From Paenibacillus glycanilyticus NBRC 16618 (lineage in GTDB: Bacteria > Bacillota > Bacilli > Paenibacillales > Paenibacillaceae), in assembly GCF_004000805.1 (NCBI RefSeq), contig NZ_BILY01000017.1:62001-126000 (forward strand): a DNA stretch of 64,000 bases, given 5' to 3'. A program made the translations under genes and the position numbers. Under the pieces are notes generated by a model. It did not search any database, was not told where the DNA came from, and worked only from the letters and a program-made list of their open reading frames with translations. Below, piece after piece: positions 52,024 to 64,000 of the stretch. Numbering within the stretch: position 1 is the stretch's first letter; each line of letters begins with the position of its first letter.

Positions 52024-52773
52024 ATGGCGTATACTTGGAAAATCCAGTTGTTCGCCGGGCTTTCCGACCGATTCGGCAGCCCGGTCATTCAAATAGAGAC
52101 AGACACTCCCTCGATGACGGTAGAAGCCCTCAAGCAGGAGCTCGCCGGCCGTTTTCCGGAGCAGGCAGATCTTGTGCGTATTTCGTTTGTGGCTTGCAAT
52201 CAGACTTATGCTTCCGACGATGCCGTTATTCAAGCATCGGACGAGCTTGCGGTCCTCCCTCCCGTCTCGGGCGGAGAGCCGGAGCAGAATGAAGCAGACG
52301 GATCGGAATGCTCTTCAGCGGACGGCCGTTACGTGATTACGAAGCAGCCGCTGACTTCGGATGAAGTGCTAGCTAAAGTCATTGTGCCCGAACATGGCGC
52401 CGCGATTGCGTTTGTGGGAACGACGCGAGAATGGACCAATGGGCAGCGCACGGTCCGTCTGGAATACGAAGCGTATGCGCCTATGGCCGTACGTACGATG
52501 GAACAGGTTGGCGCGGAGCTTAATGAACGCTGGCCGGGCACGTTAACGGCGATTTCCCACCGGATCGGCGTTGTTGACCTGGCGGAGACAAGCGTCGTTA
52601 TCGCTGTCTCTTCCCCCCATAGAGATGCCTGCTATGAAGCAAGCCGGTATGCCATCGAAAGACTGAAGCAGATCGTTCCAATATGGAAAAAGGAAATTTG
52701 GGAAGACGGTTCCGAATGGAAAGGGCATCAGCAGGGCAGCCCTTGGAATCCCATCGAGCCCTTATCCAATTAA
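52024..52773 (+). CDS. Fused MoaD-MoaE molybdopterin synthase
   Basis: 249 residues. Residues 1-84 are MoaD (ubiquitin-like; ends VLPPVSGG at 79-84) and about 103-249 are MoaE (AKVIVPEHGAAIAFVGTTRE, RIGVVDLAETSVVIAVSSPH, KKEIWEDGSEWKGH). In separate MoaD the GG is the C-terminus that is thiocarboxylated. Here a Glu/Ser-rich linker follows it, so cleavage after GG, as reported for mycobacterial MoaX, would be needed for activity. GAGAGG precedes the ATG at 52024. Confidence 0.92.
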   Translation: MAYTWKIQLFAGLSDRFGSPVIQIETDTPSMTVEALKQELAGRFPEQADLVRISFVACNQTYASDDAVIQASDELAVLPPVSGGEPEQNEADGSECSSADGRYVITKQPLTSDEVLAKVIVPEHGAAIAFVGTTREWTNGQRTVRLEYEAYAPMAVRTMEQVGAELNERWPGTLTAISHRIGVVDLAETSVVIAVSSPHRDACYEASRYAIERLKQIVPIWKKEIWEDGSEWKGHQQGSPWNPIEPLSN

Positions 52774-52911
52774 TGGATGGAAATTCGCAGAGTGGTGCTA
52801 AACGTATAGGACAATAGTCATGTTTTCGCATCCCTCTTATTGCCATAACATTCATTCATTGTTACTATTATTTCATATATTCTGTACATAATTTACTATA
52901 GAGGTGCAACG

Positions 52912-53976
52912 ATGAGGCTGCATATATCAGATTTAAAAGAGGGAGATATCCTGCTTAAGGACACCTTTAACGGATACGGCCTGCACGTTTTGTCCAAGGG
53001 TACCGTCCTAGCGCAAAAGGATATTGCGAAGCTGTTTCAGCATCAAGTTGACTATGTTGACATTGAGGAACGGCGGACAACAGAGCAACCGGTTCATCGT
53101 ACGCTTGAGACTACCGTAAATCCCAAATGGCTGCCCAATGTGCGTCCCGATTACGAGAATGCCGTCAAAGGCTTTCAGGATTTGTTCCAGAAAGCAACGG
53201 ATGGCGGAGTTGTCAAGCAGGACGAAGTCGCAGCCGCCTTCCAGCCTCTTCTTAAAAATTTCCAAATGGAGCGCGATGTTGTCTCCATGCTTCTTCTGTT
53301 AAATACGGCTGATGATTATACGTATCAGCATTCCGTGCAAGTGGGCATGTTATCTTATTACTTGGCCTCATGGCTTGGCTATACGGAATTGGAAGCGCTT
53401 GAAATTTCGAAATCCGGCTATCTCCATGATATCGGCAAGAGCAGAATTCCTTCCAGCATACTGAACAAGCCAGCCAAGCTGACCGACGAGGAATTTGAGG
53501 AAGTAAAGAAGCATACGCTTTACGGCTATGATATTATCAAACAATCGTTTGAGAACGAATCGGAAATAATGGCGCTAAGCGCTCTTCAGCATCATGAACG
53601 CAATGACGGCAGCGGTTATCCGCATGGCCTGCGTGGCGACGAGATACATCCGGTAGCCAAGCTTATTGCCGTCGTTGATATTTACAGCGCGATGATCTCC
53701 GAACGCGTCTACAAGAAAAAGCGCGATCTGTTCTACGTATTGAAGGAGCTGTACAAGATGAGCTTCAACGAGCTGGATGCGCATACGACCCATACGTTTA
53801 TCAAGCATATGATCCCTAACTTTATCGGCAAAAAAGCCGTACTCGAATCCGGCGAAGTGGGAACCATCGTCATGACCCATCCAACCGAATTTTTCCGACC
53901 GCTTATTCAAACGGGCGAACGGTTTATCGATCTTACCGTTGACCGCGAGTATGAAATCAAGGAAATTATTTTCTAA
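52912..53976 (+). CDS. HD-GYP domain protein, probable cyclic-di-GMP phosphodiesterase
   Basis: 354 residues. N-terminal region LHISDLKEGDILLKDTFNGY, then HSVQVGMLSYYLASWLGY, GYLHDIGKSRIP, LQHHERNDGSGYPHGLRG and VVDIYSAMISERVYKKK. All HD and GYP signature residues are present. Same architecture as the HD-GYP gene at 48215 but clearly diverged. Followed by a strong terminator. Confidence 0.9.
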   Translation: MRLHISDLKEGDILLKDTFNGYGLHVLSKGTVLAQKDIAKLFQHQVDYVDIEERRTTEQPVHRTLETTVNPKWLPNVRPDYENAVKGFQDLFQKATDGGVVKQDEVAAAFQPLLKNFQMERDVVSMLLLLNTADDYTYQHSVQVGMLSYYLASWLGYTELEALEISKSGYLHDIGKSRIPSSILNKPAKLTDEEFEEVKKHTLYGYDIIKQSFENESEIMALSALQHHERNDGSGYPHGLRGDEIHPVAKLIAVVDIYSAMISERVYKKKRDLFYVLKELYKMSFNELDAHTTHTFIKHMIPNFIGKKAVLESGEVGTIVMTHPTEFFRPLIQTGERFIDLTVDREYEIKEIIF

Positions 53977-53993
53977 AGGAATTGCTGTACGTT

Positions 53994-54024
53994 GAAATGC
54001 CCGTCCAGATTGGACGGGCATTTC
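53994..54024. terminator. Intrinsic terminator after HD-GYP gene
   Basis: GAAATGCCCGTCC / GGACGGGCATTTC, a perfect 13-bp stem with a 5-base loop followed by TTATTT. Confidence 0.88.
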
Positions 54025-54088
54025 TTATTTTGCACATTTTCACACAAGGCAAGCTCACTCCTAATCCCGCCTCCCTTCCAAACAAAAA

Positions 54089-54117
54089 ATACGTGCCCGA
54101 GAATCTCGGACACGTAT
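54089..54117. terminator. Intrinsic terminator of the suf operon
   Basis: ATACGTG-C-CCGAG and CTCGG-A-CACGTAT form a 12-bp stem with one mismatch; on the minus strand, after sufB, it is followed by T-rich sequence. Confidence 0.8.
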
Positions 54118-54129
54118 CCTAACCATTTA

Positions 54130-55527
54130 TTAACCGATCGAGCCTTCCATCTCAAACTTGATGAGACGGTTCATCTCAACCGCGTATTCCATCGGAAGCT
54201 CTTTCGTGAACGGCTCGATGAAGCCCATTACGATCATTTGCGTCGCTTCCGCTTCGGACAATCCGCGGCTCATCAGGTAGAACAGCTGATCCTCGGATAC
54301 CTTCGATACGGTTGCTTCGTGCTCGAGCGTAATGTTGTCGTTCATAATCTCGTTGTAAGGAATCGTATCGGATGTCGATTCGTTATCGAGAATAAGCGTA
54401 TCGCATTTGATGTTGGATTTCGAACCTTCGGAATTGCGTCCGAACGATGCGAGACCGCGATAAGTTACTTTACCGCCATGCTTACTGATCGACTTCGATA
54501 CGATCGTCGAAGTTGTGTCAGGAGCCAGGTGAAGCATTTTCGCGCCTGCATCCTGATGCTGGCCTTTGCCCGCAACGGCGATGGAAAGCACCATGCCTTT
54601 TGCGCCGCGTCCTTTCAGGATTACCGCAGGATATTTCATTGTCAGCTTGGAGCCGATGTTGCCGTCAACCCATTCCATCGTCGCGTTTTCTTCCGCAACC
54701 GCGCGTTTGGTAACGAGGTTGTAGATATTAGGCGCCCAGTTCTGGATCGTCGTATAACGACAGCGAGCGTTCTTCTTAACGAGAATCTCTACAACCGCGC
54801 TATGCAGCGAGTTCGTGCTGTAGATCGGAGCCGTACAGCCTTCTACGTAGTGTACGAAGCTGTCTTCGTCGGCGATGATCAGCGTACGTTCGAATTGGCC
54901 CATGTTCTCGGAGTTGATACGGAAGTAAGCTTGCAGCGGAACTTCGCATTTCACGCCTTTTGGAACATAGATGAAGCTGCCGCCGGACCATACCGCACTG
55001 TTCAGAGCTGCGAATTTGTTATCCGTACGAGGAATGATCGTGCTGAAATATTCTTTAACAAGGTCTGGATATTCGCGAAGCGCGGTATCCATGTCGGTGA
55101 AGATAACGCCTTGCTTCTCCAGATCTTCCTGCATGCTGTGGTATACGACCTCGGACTCGTATTGAGCCGATACGCCCGCGAGGAACTTCTGTTCCGCCTC
55201 GGGAATACCCAGCTTATCGAAGGTTTCTTTAATTTCTTGCGGTACTTCTTCCCATGTCTTGCCTTGCTTCTCAGATGGCTTAACATAGTATTGAATGTCG
55301 CTGAAATCAAGATCAGCCATGTCGCCGCCCCAGTTAGGCATTGGCATTTTGTTGAATTGCTCCAGCGATTTCAGACGGAATTCGAGCATCCAGTCCGGCT
55401 CGCCTTTCATCTCGGAAATCGTGCGTACGATTTCCTCCGTCAATCCCTTACCGGATTGGAAGACCGCTTTATGCTCGTCACGGAAACCATACTTATAATC
55501 TTCCATTTCAGGCATTGTTCCTGGCAT
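54130..55527 (-). CDS. sufB: Fe-S cluster assembly scaffold SufB
   Basis: 465 residues with SufB family features: [60 protein letters not shown] and [20 protein letters not shown] through [20 protein letters not shown]. With SufC and SufD it forms the scaffold complex on which clusters are built. ATG at 55527 is preferred, AAGGAG ten bases upstream. Last gene of sufCDSUB, the Gram-positive order. Confidence 0.97.
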   Translation of the reverse strand: MPGTMPEMEDYKYGFRDEHKAVFQSGKGLTEEIVRTISEMKGEPDWMLEFRLKSLEQFNKMPMPNWGGDMADLDFSDIQYYVKPSEKQGKTWEEVPQEIKETFDKLGIPEAEQKFLAGVSAQYESEVVYHSMQEDLEKQGVIFTDMDTALREYPDLVKEYFSTIIPRTDNKFAALNSAVWSGGSFIYVPKGVKCEVPLQAYFRINSENMGQFERTLIIADEDSFVHYVEGCTAPIYSTNSLHSAVVEILVKKNARCRYTTIQNWAPNIYNLVTKRAVAEENATMEWVDGNIGSKLTMKYPAVILKGRGAKGMVLSIAVAGKGQHQDAGAKMLHLAPDTTSTIVSKSISKHGGKVTYRGLASFGRNSEGSKSNIKCDTLILDNESTSDTIPYNEIMNDNITLEHEATVSKVSEDQLFYLMSRGLSEAEATQMIVMGFIEPFTKELPMEYAVEMNRLIKFEMEGSIG

Positions 55528-55560
55528 AGTATTCACACTCCTTCAAGTATTCGATTCGTT

Positions 55561-58503
<2,943 letters not shown>

Positions 58504-58528
58504 CCCGTTATGCTCCCTTCTCCGCCGA

Positions 58529-59308
58529 TTAAGCTTGGCCTACTGTTTCGTCAACAATGCCGAGTTCTTCTTTAACCCAATCATAGCCTTCGTTTTCAAG
58601 ACGCTCCGCAAGCTCCGGACCGCCGGATTTCACGATGCGGCCTTGCATCATAACGTGTACGAAGTCAGGCGTGATATAGTTCAGCAAACGTTGGTAGTGA
58701 GTAATGATCAGGAATCCGCGGTCTTCGGAACGCATAGCGTTCACGCCGTTGGATACGATTTTCAGGGCGTCAATGTCGAGGCCGGAGTCAATCTCGTCAA
58801 GAACGACGATTTTCGGCTCAAGCATAGCCATTTGCAAAATTTCGTTACGTTTTTTCTCGCCGCCGGAGAAGCCTTCGTTCAGATAACGGTGAGCGAACTC
58901 AGGGTTCATCTCAAGATCCTTCATTTTCTTTTCCATTTGACGGATGAACTTGATCAGCGAAATTTCGCTGCCTTCTTCGCGGCGCGCGTTGATTGCGCTG
59001 CGGAGGAAGTCGGAGTTCGTAACGCCGGGAATCTCGCTAGGATACTGCATAGCAAGGAACAGGCCGGCGCGTGCTCTCTCGTCAACGCTCATTTCCAGCA
59101 GGTCTTCGCCGTCAATCGTAGCGGAGCCTTCCGTTACTTCGTATTTCGGGTGACCCATCAGCGCGGATGCGAGAGTACTTTTACCCGTACCGTTAGGACC
59201 CATGATCGCATGGATTTCTCCGCCTTTGATTTCAAGGTTAATGCCTTTCAAAATCTCTTTTCCTTCGATCTCTGCTTTCAGGCCATCGATGACAAAATGC
59301 GTTGCCAT
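58529..59308 (-). CDS. sufC: Fe-S cluster assembly ATPase SufC
   Basis: 259 residues. Walker [13 protein letters not shown] signature [11 protein letters not shown], Walker [12 protein letters not shown] and switch His in [10 protein letters not shown]. Soluble ABC ATPase that drives conformational change of SufB-SufD. ATG at 59308 with GGAGGG 11 bases upstream. First gene of the operon. Confidence 0.97.
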   Translation of the reverse strand: MATHFVIDGLKAEIEGKEILKGINLEIKGGEIHAIMGPNGTGKSTLASALMGHPKYEVTEGSATIDGEDLLEMSVDERARAGLFLAMQYPSEIPGVTNSDFLRSAINARREEGSEISLIKFIRQMEKKMKDLEMNPEFAHRYLNEGFSGGEKKRNEILQMAMLEPKIVVLDEIDSGLDIDALKIVSNGVNAMRSEDRGFLIITHYQRLLNYITPDFVHVMMQGRIVKSGGPELAERLENEGYDWVKEELGIVDETVGQA

Positions 59309-59380
59309 AATATACTTATCCCTCCAAGGTTGGTAATCGGTTTTTAGGCTCATCCCTATAAAAGCTTTCCAAATGGGAAT

Positions 59381-59409
59381 ATTATAGAGTGATTCTCATT
59401 GATTCTCAA
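59381..59409 (-). promoter_or_regulatory. suf operon promoter with possible Fur-type box
   Basis: On the minus strand TTGAGA (59404-59409), 17-base spacer, TATAAT (59381-59386). TGAGAATCA occurs twice in direct repeat across the -35 and spacer, resembling part of an iron-regulator (Fur) site. Promoter elements are clear; Fur binding is inference. Confidence 0.65.
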
Positions 59410-59467
59410 TAATTATTTTATTATAAGTTTTGTTATTAATCAATGCGGGAACGTCCGGCGGCTGGAA

Positions 59468-60070
59468 TTAGGAGCCCTCCGAGATATCTCTTCCTATTAA
59501 TGCTTGTTTGATTAATTCAACCTGCTGCCGGAATTGTTCATCCGGTATTACGGGAGTCATGGCAGGCTGAAGCATCCCCTCGTTCAGTTTTACCCAAGAT
59601 TTGCATCCGGTATAAGCAGGCTGCATCGGCAGCTCTACCGGTTTCTCTAGACGGTATACTCTCAGCAAAAGCAAATGCAGCGGCTTCGTGCGTTTCCATT
59701 TGAGCCGCTCCTCGGCGAACGTATCCGTCCAAATGTGGAAATCCCGGATCCGGTCCAAAGTCTCCTGGTCCGTAATCTCGATATCCTCTACCGCTTCCGC
59801 GTAAGTGTTCAGCTCCATGGACGGCATGTCGGGCGACCAGCCCTGCATAATACCCTGGATCTGCCCTTGATAAGCATCCTTCAGCAAATGCTCCTTCTGA
59901 TGCTCGTATGCAGGCATTAAATAGAAGCCTTTGCTCACCAGCTGAAAATCCCGCGTCTCCTCGACAATCCCGCCTTTGCGCATAACAAGGATAAGATGCC
60001 CTTCCCGCAGCGCTTTTACCGTCACGGCCCATTCCTTGAGCGCAACGGGTTCCCGTTCGTTATTCGACAT
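59468..60070 (-). CDS. DUF1802 family protein
   Basis: 200 residues starting with the DUF1802 pattern PVALKEWAVTVKALREGHLI and LVMRKGGIVEETRDFQL, followed by FYLMPAYEHQKEHLL. Function unknown; some relatives occur beside restriction or nucleotide-metabolism genes. Divergent from mtnK. No membrane segment. Confidence 0.8.
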   Translation of the reverse strand: MSNNEREPVALKEWAVTVKALREGHLILVMRKGGIVEETRDFQLVSKGFYLMPAYEHQKEHLLKDAYQGQIQGIMQGWSPDMPSMELNTYAEAVEDIEITDQETLDRIRDFHIWTDTFAEERLKWKRTKPLHLLLLRVYRLEKPVELPMQPAYTGCKSWVKLNEGMLQPAMTPVIPDEQFRQQVELIKQALIGRDISEGS

Positions 60071-60267
60071 TAAAGGACCTCCTTCGTATAAAAATGTGAT
60101 TACTCTTGCTCCATGGAGCTTTCATGCATTGCCCGCTTGTCCTTAATCATGTAACATTATATCATTTGGAGGTATTCCAAGGCGAAATAATATCCGCTAT
60201 ACTATGTTGAGGAGTTTACTAGGCATTAAGACGCCTTTTCAAATACGAAATCGGAGGTGGACGAACC

Positions 60268-61482
60268 ATGTCTGCTTATCATGCATTAACCGAACAAGAA
60301 GCGATTGAAATCGCAGGCGGCATCGAAGGTTTTTTCCCTGCAGGTGCTCAGCTTAACTGCCGTGAAATCGGCGACGGAAACTTGAATCTCGTCTTCCACA
60401 TTACCGATCCGGCAAGCGGCAAAAGCCTCATTATGAAGCAGGCCCTTCCTTACGCGAAGGTTGTCGGCGAATCCTGGCCGTTGTCGCTCGACCGCGCCCG
60501 GATCGAGAGCGAGTCCCTGATCCTCCAGAACAAGCTTGCTCCCAGCCTTGTGCCCGTTGTATACCGGTATGACGCCGAGCTTGCGCTTACGGTCATGGAG
60601 GATCTGAGCGATCACCTGATTATGCGCCAAGGGCTTATCAAAGGCATCCGTTATCCGAAATTCGCGGAAGATATTTCGACCTTTATGGCAAATACGCTGT
60701 TCTTCACTTCGGATCTCGGCATGAACCAGCAGGACAAAAAACAGCGCGTTAAAGAGTTCATCAATCCGGACTTGTGCAAAATAACGGAAGATCTGATTTT
60801 CGACGATCCGTATACGGTGTCTTCCAACAATAATATCGAACCCGCCATTGAGGATGCCGCCGCGGCGCTCCGCGAGGATAAAGCCCTTCATCTCGAAGTT
60901 GCTCTGCTCCGCGAGAAGTTCCTGACAAGCGCGCAAGCCTTGCTGCATGGCGACCTGCATACCGGAAGCGTCTTCGCTACGCCGGAATCAACAAAAGTAA
61001 TCGACCCTGAATTTGCTTATTACGGCCCAATCGGCTTCGATATCGGCGCGGTTATCGCCAACCTTCTGCTGAACTATGCGGGACAAGGCCATTGGATCAA
61101 GGATGAGAAAGAGCTTGCCGATTTCCGCGGCTACCTGCTCGAGACGATCCGCGATACGTGGACGAAATTCGACCGGAAATTCCGCGCTTTGTGGAACGAG
61201 CATGGCGTAGACCGCATGGCTAACGAAACACCGGGCTATCAGGATCTGTACATGAGCCGTCTGCTTCAAGATGCAATCGGTTATGCCGGCTGCAAGGTTG
61301 TGCGCCGCATCGTCGGCCTGGCTCATGTTGCCGATATCGATACCATTCCGGATGCGGCCGCACGCGAGCGCGCGCAGCGCCTTGCTCTGGAAATCGGCAC
61401 CTCCCTCATTCATTTGAACCGCCGCGCGGTATCCATTGAACAAGCCATTGATGTTGTTCTGACTGCCGAAGCTAAGCAGTAA
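60268..61482 (+). CDS. mtnK: S-methyl-5-thioribose kinase
   Basis: 404 residues of the aminoglycoside-phosphotransferase-like fold: [46 protein letters not shown] (catalytic loop) and [20 protein letters not shown] (metal binding). It phosphorylates methylthioribose in methionine salvage. GGAGGTGG precedes the ATG. No S-box riboswitch is visible upstream, unlike Bacillus subtilis mtnKA. Followed by mtnA after 32 bases. Confidence 0.96.
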   Translation: MSAYHALTEQEAIEIAGGIEGFFPAGAQLNCREIGDGNLNLVFHITDPASGKSLIMKQALPYAKVVGESWPLSLDRARIESESLILQNKLAPSLVPVVYRYDAELALTVMEDLSDHLIMRQGLIKGIRYPKFAEDISTFMANTLFFTSDLGMNQQDKKQRVKEFINPDLCKITEDLIFDDPYTVSSNNNIEPAIEDAAAALREDKALHLEVALLREKFLTSAQALLHGDLHTGSVFATPESTKVIDPEFAYYGPIGFDIGAVIANLLLNYAGQGHWIKDEKELADFRGYLLETIRDTWTKFDRKFRALWNEHGVDRMANETPGYQDLYMSRLLQDAIGYAGCKVVRRIVGLAHVADIDTIPDAAARERAQRLALEIGTSLIHLNRRAVSIEQAIDVVLTAEAKQ

Positions 61483-61514
61483 CGGAAATACGGAATCAAG
61501 AGAGGATTTACAAG

Positions 61515-62573
61515 ATGACTACAGAAAACTATGCGGGCCTGCAATCCGTCATCTGGCATGACGATAAGCTGGATCTGCTCGACCAACGGCTGCTGCCGGA
61601 AGAAATCGTTTATTTGCCGCTTGTAACGCAAGAAGCAGTATGGGAAGCCATTCGCCATCTGAAGGTCAGAGGCGCGCCTGCTATCGGTATTTCCGCCGCT
61701 TACGGCGTAGTGCTGGGAAGCCGCAACGCGGGTTCCGCCGAGGATTGGCTTGCGGATGTGCGCAAAGCTGCGGAGTATCTGGCTACTTCCCGTCCAACGG
61801 CCGTTAATCTGTTCTGGGCGCTGGACCGGATGAAAGCCCGCGCCGAAGCTCTCGCTTCCGAAGGCCATTCGCTTGAAGCTTTGAAAGAGGCGCTGCTGAT
61901 CGAAGCCATTGCCATTCAAAGCGAAGACGAAGAAACAAACCGCCTCATCGGCGAGCATGCGTTGTCCCTGTTCCAGGACGATATCGGCGTGCTTACGCAT
62001 TGCAACGCGGGCGGACTCGCTACGGCGAAATACGGCACTGCGCTTGCCCCATTCTATCTGGCCAAGGAACGCGGCATGAACATCCGGGTATTTGCCGACG
62101 AGACTCGTCCGGTTCTGCAAGGCGCACGCCTCACGGCGTTCGAGCTGCAGCAAGCTGGCGTTGACGTTACTCTCATTTGCGACAACATGGCCGGTCATGT
62201 CATGTCCAAGGGCTGGGTAAACGCCGTAATCGTAGGCACGGACCGCGTTGCCGCCAACGGCGACGTGGCGAACAAAATCGGTACGTACAGCGTTGCGGTA
62301 CTGGCGAAGGCTCATGGCATTCCGTTCTATGTAGCCTGCCCGCTGTCGACCATCGATTTGAATACCCCTACCGGGGCCGAGATTCCGATCGAAGAACGCA
62401 ATGCGGAGGAGATTACGGAAGGCTTCGGCAAACGTACCGCTCCGCAAGGCGTGAAGGTCTACAATCCTGCCTTCGATATTACGCCTAACGAATACGTAAC
62501 GGCCATTATTACGGAGAAGGGCATCATCGAAGCGCCTTTTGACGTCAATCTCAAAAAGCTGTTCGAGCAATAA
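61515..62573 (+). CDS. mtnA: S-methyl-5-thioribose-1-phosphate isomerase
   Basis: 352 residues of the eIF2B-like isomerase family: [38 protein letters not shown] with the catalytic Cys, and [20 protein letters not shown] with the catalytic Asp. Converts methylthioribose-1-P to methylthioribulose-1-P. In an operon with mtnK; the downstream salvage genes (mtnW/X/B/D) are not adjacent. Confidence 0.96.
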   Translation: MTTENYAGLQSVIWHDDKLDLLDQRLLPEEIVYLPLVTQEAVWEAIRHLKVRGAPAIGISAAYGVVLGSRNAGSAEDWLADVRKAAEYLATSRPTAVNLFWALDRMKARAEALASEGHSLEALKEALLIEAIAIQSEDEETNRLIGEHALSLFQDDIGVLTHCNAGGLATAKYGTALAPFYLAKERGMNIRVFADETRPVLQGARLTAFELQQAGVDVTLICDNMAGHVMSKGWVNAVIVGTDRVAANGDVANKIGTYSVAVLAKAHGIPFYVACPLSTIDLNTPTGAEIPIEERNAEEITEGFGKRTAPQGVKVYNPAFDITPNEYVTAIITEKGIIEAPFDVNLKKLFEQ

Positions 62574-62579
62574 CACAAT

Positions 62580-62614
62580 AAGAGGCAGTCTCCTTGGGCG
62601 GGAGGCTGCCTCTT
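62580..62614 (+). terminator. Intrinsic terminator of mtnKA
   Basis: AGAGGCAG-T-CTCC and GGAG-G-CTGCCTCT form a stem with one mismatch and a 7-base loop just past mtnA; also faces the convergent DUF1805 gene. Confidence 0.8.
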
Positions 62615-62632
62615 CGTTCATGCACTCGAGTG

Positions 62633-62938
62633 CTATATCATTAAGCGGAGCGCATCTGCGCCATTCATCCCGACAGTGATGCCAAGCGATTCCGCAGTAG
62701 TTGTTACGGATTCAAGAGGCGCCGCAAGCAGTTCCTCCAATGTCTTTACGCCAACTGCTCTACCCGCGATTATTTCTCTATCTTTCAGCCGATCGTTAAG
62801 CAGCCCCACATCCAGAGCTCCGCACATGATATAACCTCTATCCGTGGAGATGGAGAGCAGGGTTGTTTTCGGCAGCTTCACCTCGACTCCAAGCGCAGTA
62901 ATACCGTCCCCAAGCGGTACGGGAACCATTCTCATCAT
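62633..62938 (-). CDS. DUF1805 family protein (YunC-like)
   Basis: 101 residues from ATG at 62938, with GAAGGAGG 9 bases upstream. Contains TTLLSISTDRGYIMCGALDV and IIAGRAVGVKTLEELLAAPL, the compact DUF1805 domain also seen in Bacillus subtilis YunC, where it neighbours yunD. Here the yunD-like gene is about 12 kb away. Function unknown. Confidence 0.85.
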   Translation of the reverse strand: MMRMVPVPLGDGITALGVEVKLPKTTLLSISTDRGYIMCGALDVGLLNDRLKDREIIAGRAVGVKTLEELLAAPLESVTTTAESLGITVGMNGADALRLMI

Positions 62939-63109
62939 TTTGGACACCTCCTTCACTACAGGCCATGACAGGTCAGTTCGAACCGCAACAACATTATATG
63001 CAGAAGCTGCAAAGCAGTGTTGGTTACTTGCTTATTTTTAGGACTATGTGTCCAACCTTTTTGATGATATATTTATAAAGATAATATTAATTATTAGTCC
63101 GGAGGAACT

Positions 63110-63622
63110 ATGAAACCAACACAACCGGCCCGCACAAACTCATACGTATTCCAGGTTGAATTACTCGTTGAAGGGGACAGCAACGCTGCAGCCTTGGAGA
63201 AGCTTTTGAAATCGCTTAACCAAGGTGCTTACGCCGACTATCGCATACTTAACGGAATTCAGCTCGGACAGCTTATCGATCAACGAAAAACGGAATTGCC
63301 CGGCAGCCAGCCGGTTCCCGTGCCTCTGGCCGCGAAGTCAGCTGCCCAAGCAGCCCCGTCTCCCGTACCTCCCGTTGCTTCTGCCGCTTCCGTCGCTCCT
63401 GCCGTTCCCGCATCCGGCAACGGACTCGATTCTATCCGGGCTTTTATGAAAAGCAATAAATTAATTCGCCTCATTGTGAACAAAGGACTTGGAATCAAGC
63501 TCAGCATCCCTTGCCGCATTCTAAACATAGATGAGGAAGGTAATCTGATTACGGTCTATCACGTGGACGAGAAGCAGGTCTATACGTTCAGGCTTAATGA
63601 GATCGAGGATTTCCAAGATTAA
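63110..63622 (+). CDS. Hypothetical two-domain protein with Ala/Pro linker
   Basis: 170 residues. N-terminal about 60 residues form a small alpha/beta domain (YVFQVELLVEGDSNAAALEK), then a 40-residue Ala/Pro/Val linker, and a C-terminal beta-rich domain (IKLSIPCRILNIDEEGNLIT, VYHVDEKQVYTFRLNEIEDF). I do not recognise the family. GGAGGA precedes the ATG. Followed by a terminator shared with the convergent EAL gene. Confidence 0.75.
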   Translation: MKPTQPARTNSYVFQVELLVEGDSNAAALEKLLKSLNQGAYADYRILNGIQLGQLIDQRKTELPGSQPVPVPLAAKSAAQAAPSPVPPVASAASVAPAVPASGNGLDSIRAFMKSNKLIRLIVNKGLGIKLSIPCRILNIDEEGNLITVYHVDEKQVYTFRLNEIEDFQD

Positions 63623-63625
63623 AGA

Positions 63626-63669
63626 AAAGAAGCTGCCCTCTCGTATTCGGACGAAAGGACAGCTTCTTT
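63626..63669. terminator. Bidirectional intrinsic terminator
   Basis: AAAGAAGCTG and CAGCTTCTTT with an imperfect inner stem between convergent genes. Confidence 0.75.
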
Positions 63670-63684
63670 GTTCGTTAGAACAAA

Positions 63685-64000
63685 TTATTGAATATAGGCC
63701 GCTCCAAGCATTTGCTCGATGTCAGCGCTTGACACCGGAGGACTCCAGAAATAGCCCTGCATCTCATCGCAGTTATGCTTCCGTAAAAACTCCATCTGTT
63801 CCTCGTTCTCGACGCCCTCGGCAATAACCTGAATGTTCAGGTTATGCGCCATGGCGATAATGGCCGCAACAATCTCCGCGTCGCTAGGGTCTTGTTGAAT
63901 ATCCCTTACGAAGGAGCGGTCGATCTTCAAACGGTCAATCGGGAAGTTCTTTAAGTAATGGAAGGAGCTGTAGCCCGTTCCGAAATCGTCTACGCTAATG
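63685..64000 (-). CDS. EAL-domain protein, C-terminal part (5' end outside window)
   Basis: About 104 codons from the right edge to the stop. Sequence ISVDDFGTGYSSFHYLKNFP, DRLKIDRSFVRDI, HNLNIQVIAEGVENEEQMEF and GYFWSPPVSS is the second half of an EAL domain, with DDFGTGYSS loop 6 and the EGVE motif intact. Therefore probably an active c-di-GMP phosphodiesterase; the N-terminal sensing domains cannot be seen. Confidence 0.92.
   Translation of the reverse strand, partial: ISVDDFGTGYSSFHYLKNFPIDRLKIDRSFVRDIQQDPSDAEIVAAIIAMAHNLNIQVIAEGVENEEQMEFLRKHNCDEMQGYFWSPPVSSADIEQMLGAAYIQ

Noticed and set aside
58535..59347. Plus-strand open frame of 270 codons opposite sufC
   Set aside because: Shadow of sufC, whose Walker motifs are unmistakable.
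60071..60267. S-box (SAM) riboswitch expected before mtnK
   Set aside because: Searched by eye for the conserved S-box core and terminator arrangement; not found.
61410..62621. Minus-strand open frame of 403 codons opposite mtnA
   Set aside because: Antisense to mtnA, which has clear catalytic motifs; no translation signals.

Overview
The window reads as a chromosomal segment of an endospore-forming Firmicute, most likely Paenibacillus or a close relative. Evidence: two spore-germinant receptor operons (gerA-B-C type), a cotJA-cotJB-cotJC spore-coat operon, a SufCDSUB iron-sulfur operon in Gram-positive order, strong AGGAGG-type ribosome-binding sites and frequent GTG/TTG starts. No rRNA, tRNA, CRISPR array or transposase gene was seen.

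Positions 1-35,000 look accessory. Short regulator/effector modules include an ABC permease with a TetR gene, an MFS pump with a TetR gene and a SnoaL-like protein, a pentapeptide-repeat protein with a TetR gene, an esterase with a PadR gene, and an SDR with a broken TetR gene. Several have palindromic operators readable next to their promoters. The same stretch holds both ger operons (about 7.0-10.6 kb and 31.1-34.5 kb), an orphan carbamoyltransferase, a probable copper two-component cassette (12.6-15.3 kb), a family of membrane proteins with an internal duplication, gene remnants, and three genes interrupted by what look like single-base losses in homopolymer runs.

A dispersed intergenic repeat runs through this half. 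It has two directly repeated arms around a hairpin whose sequence differs in each copy but stays self-complementary. Almost every copy lies at the 3' end of a minus-strand gene, reads as an intrinsic terminator for it, and sometimes supplies its stop codon.

Positions 35,389-39,600 hold a two-component system facing a three-gene flavin electron-transfer cassette: an FMN-binding protein, the flavin transferase ApbE and an NqrB/RnfD-like membrane protein. Then follow a large catalase, cotJABC, and an alpha-L-fucosidase with a divergent AraC regulator.

Positions 45,700-64,000 are denser and core-like: AI-2E family permease, YfkAB-type radical SAM protein, two HD-GYP proteins, 5'-nucleotidase, moaA with a fused moaD-moaE, sufCDSUB, mtnK-mtnA (methionine salvage), yunC-like DUF1805 and a partial EAL protein cut by the window edge.
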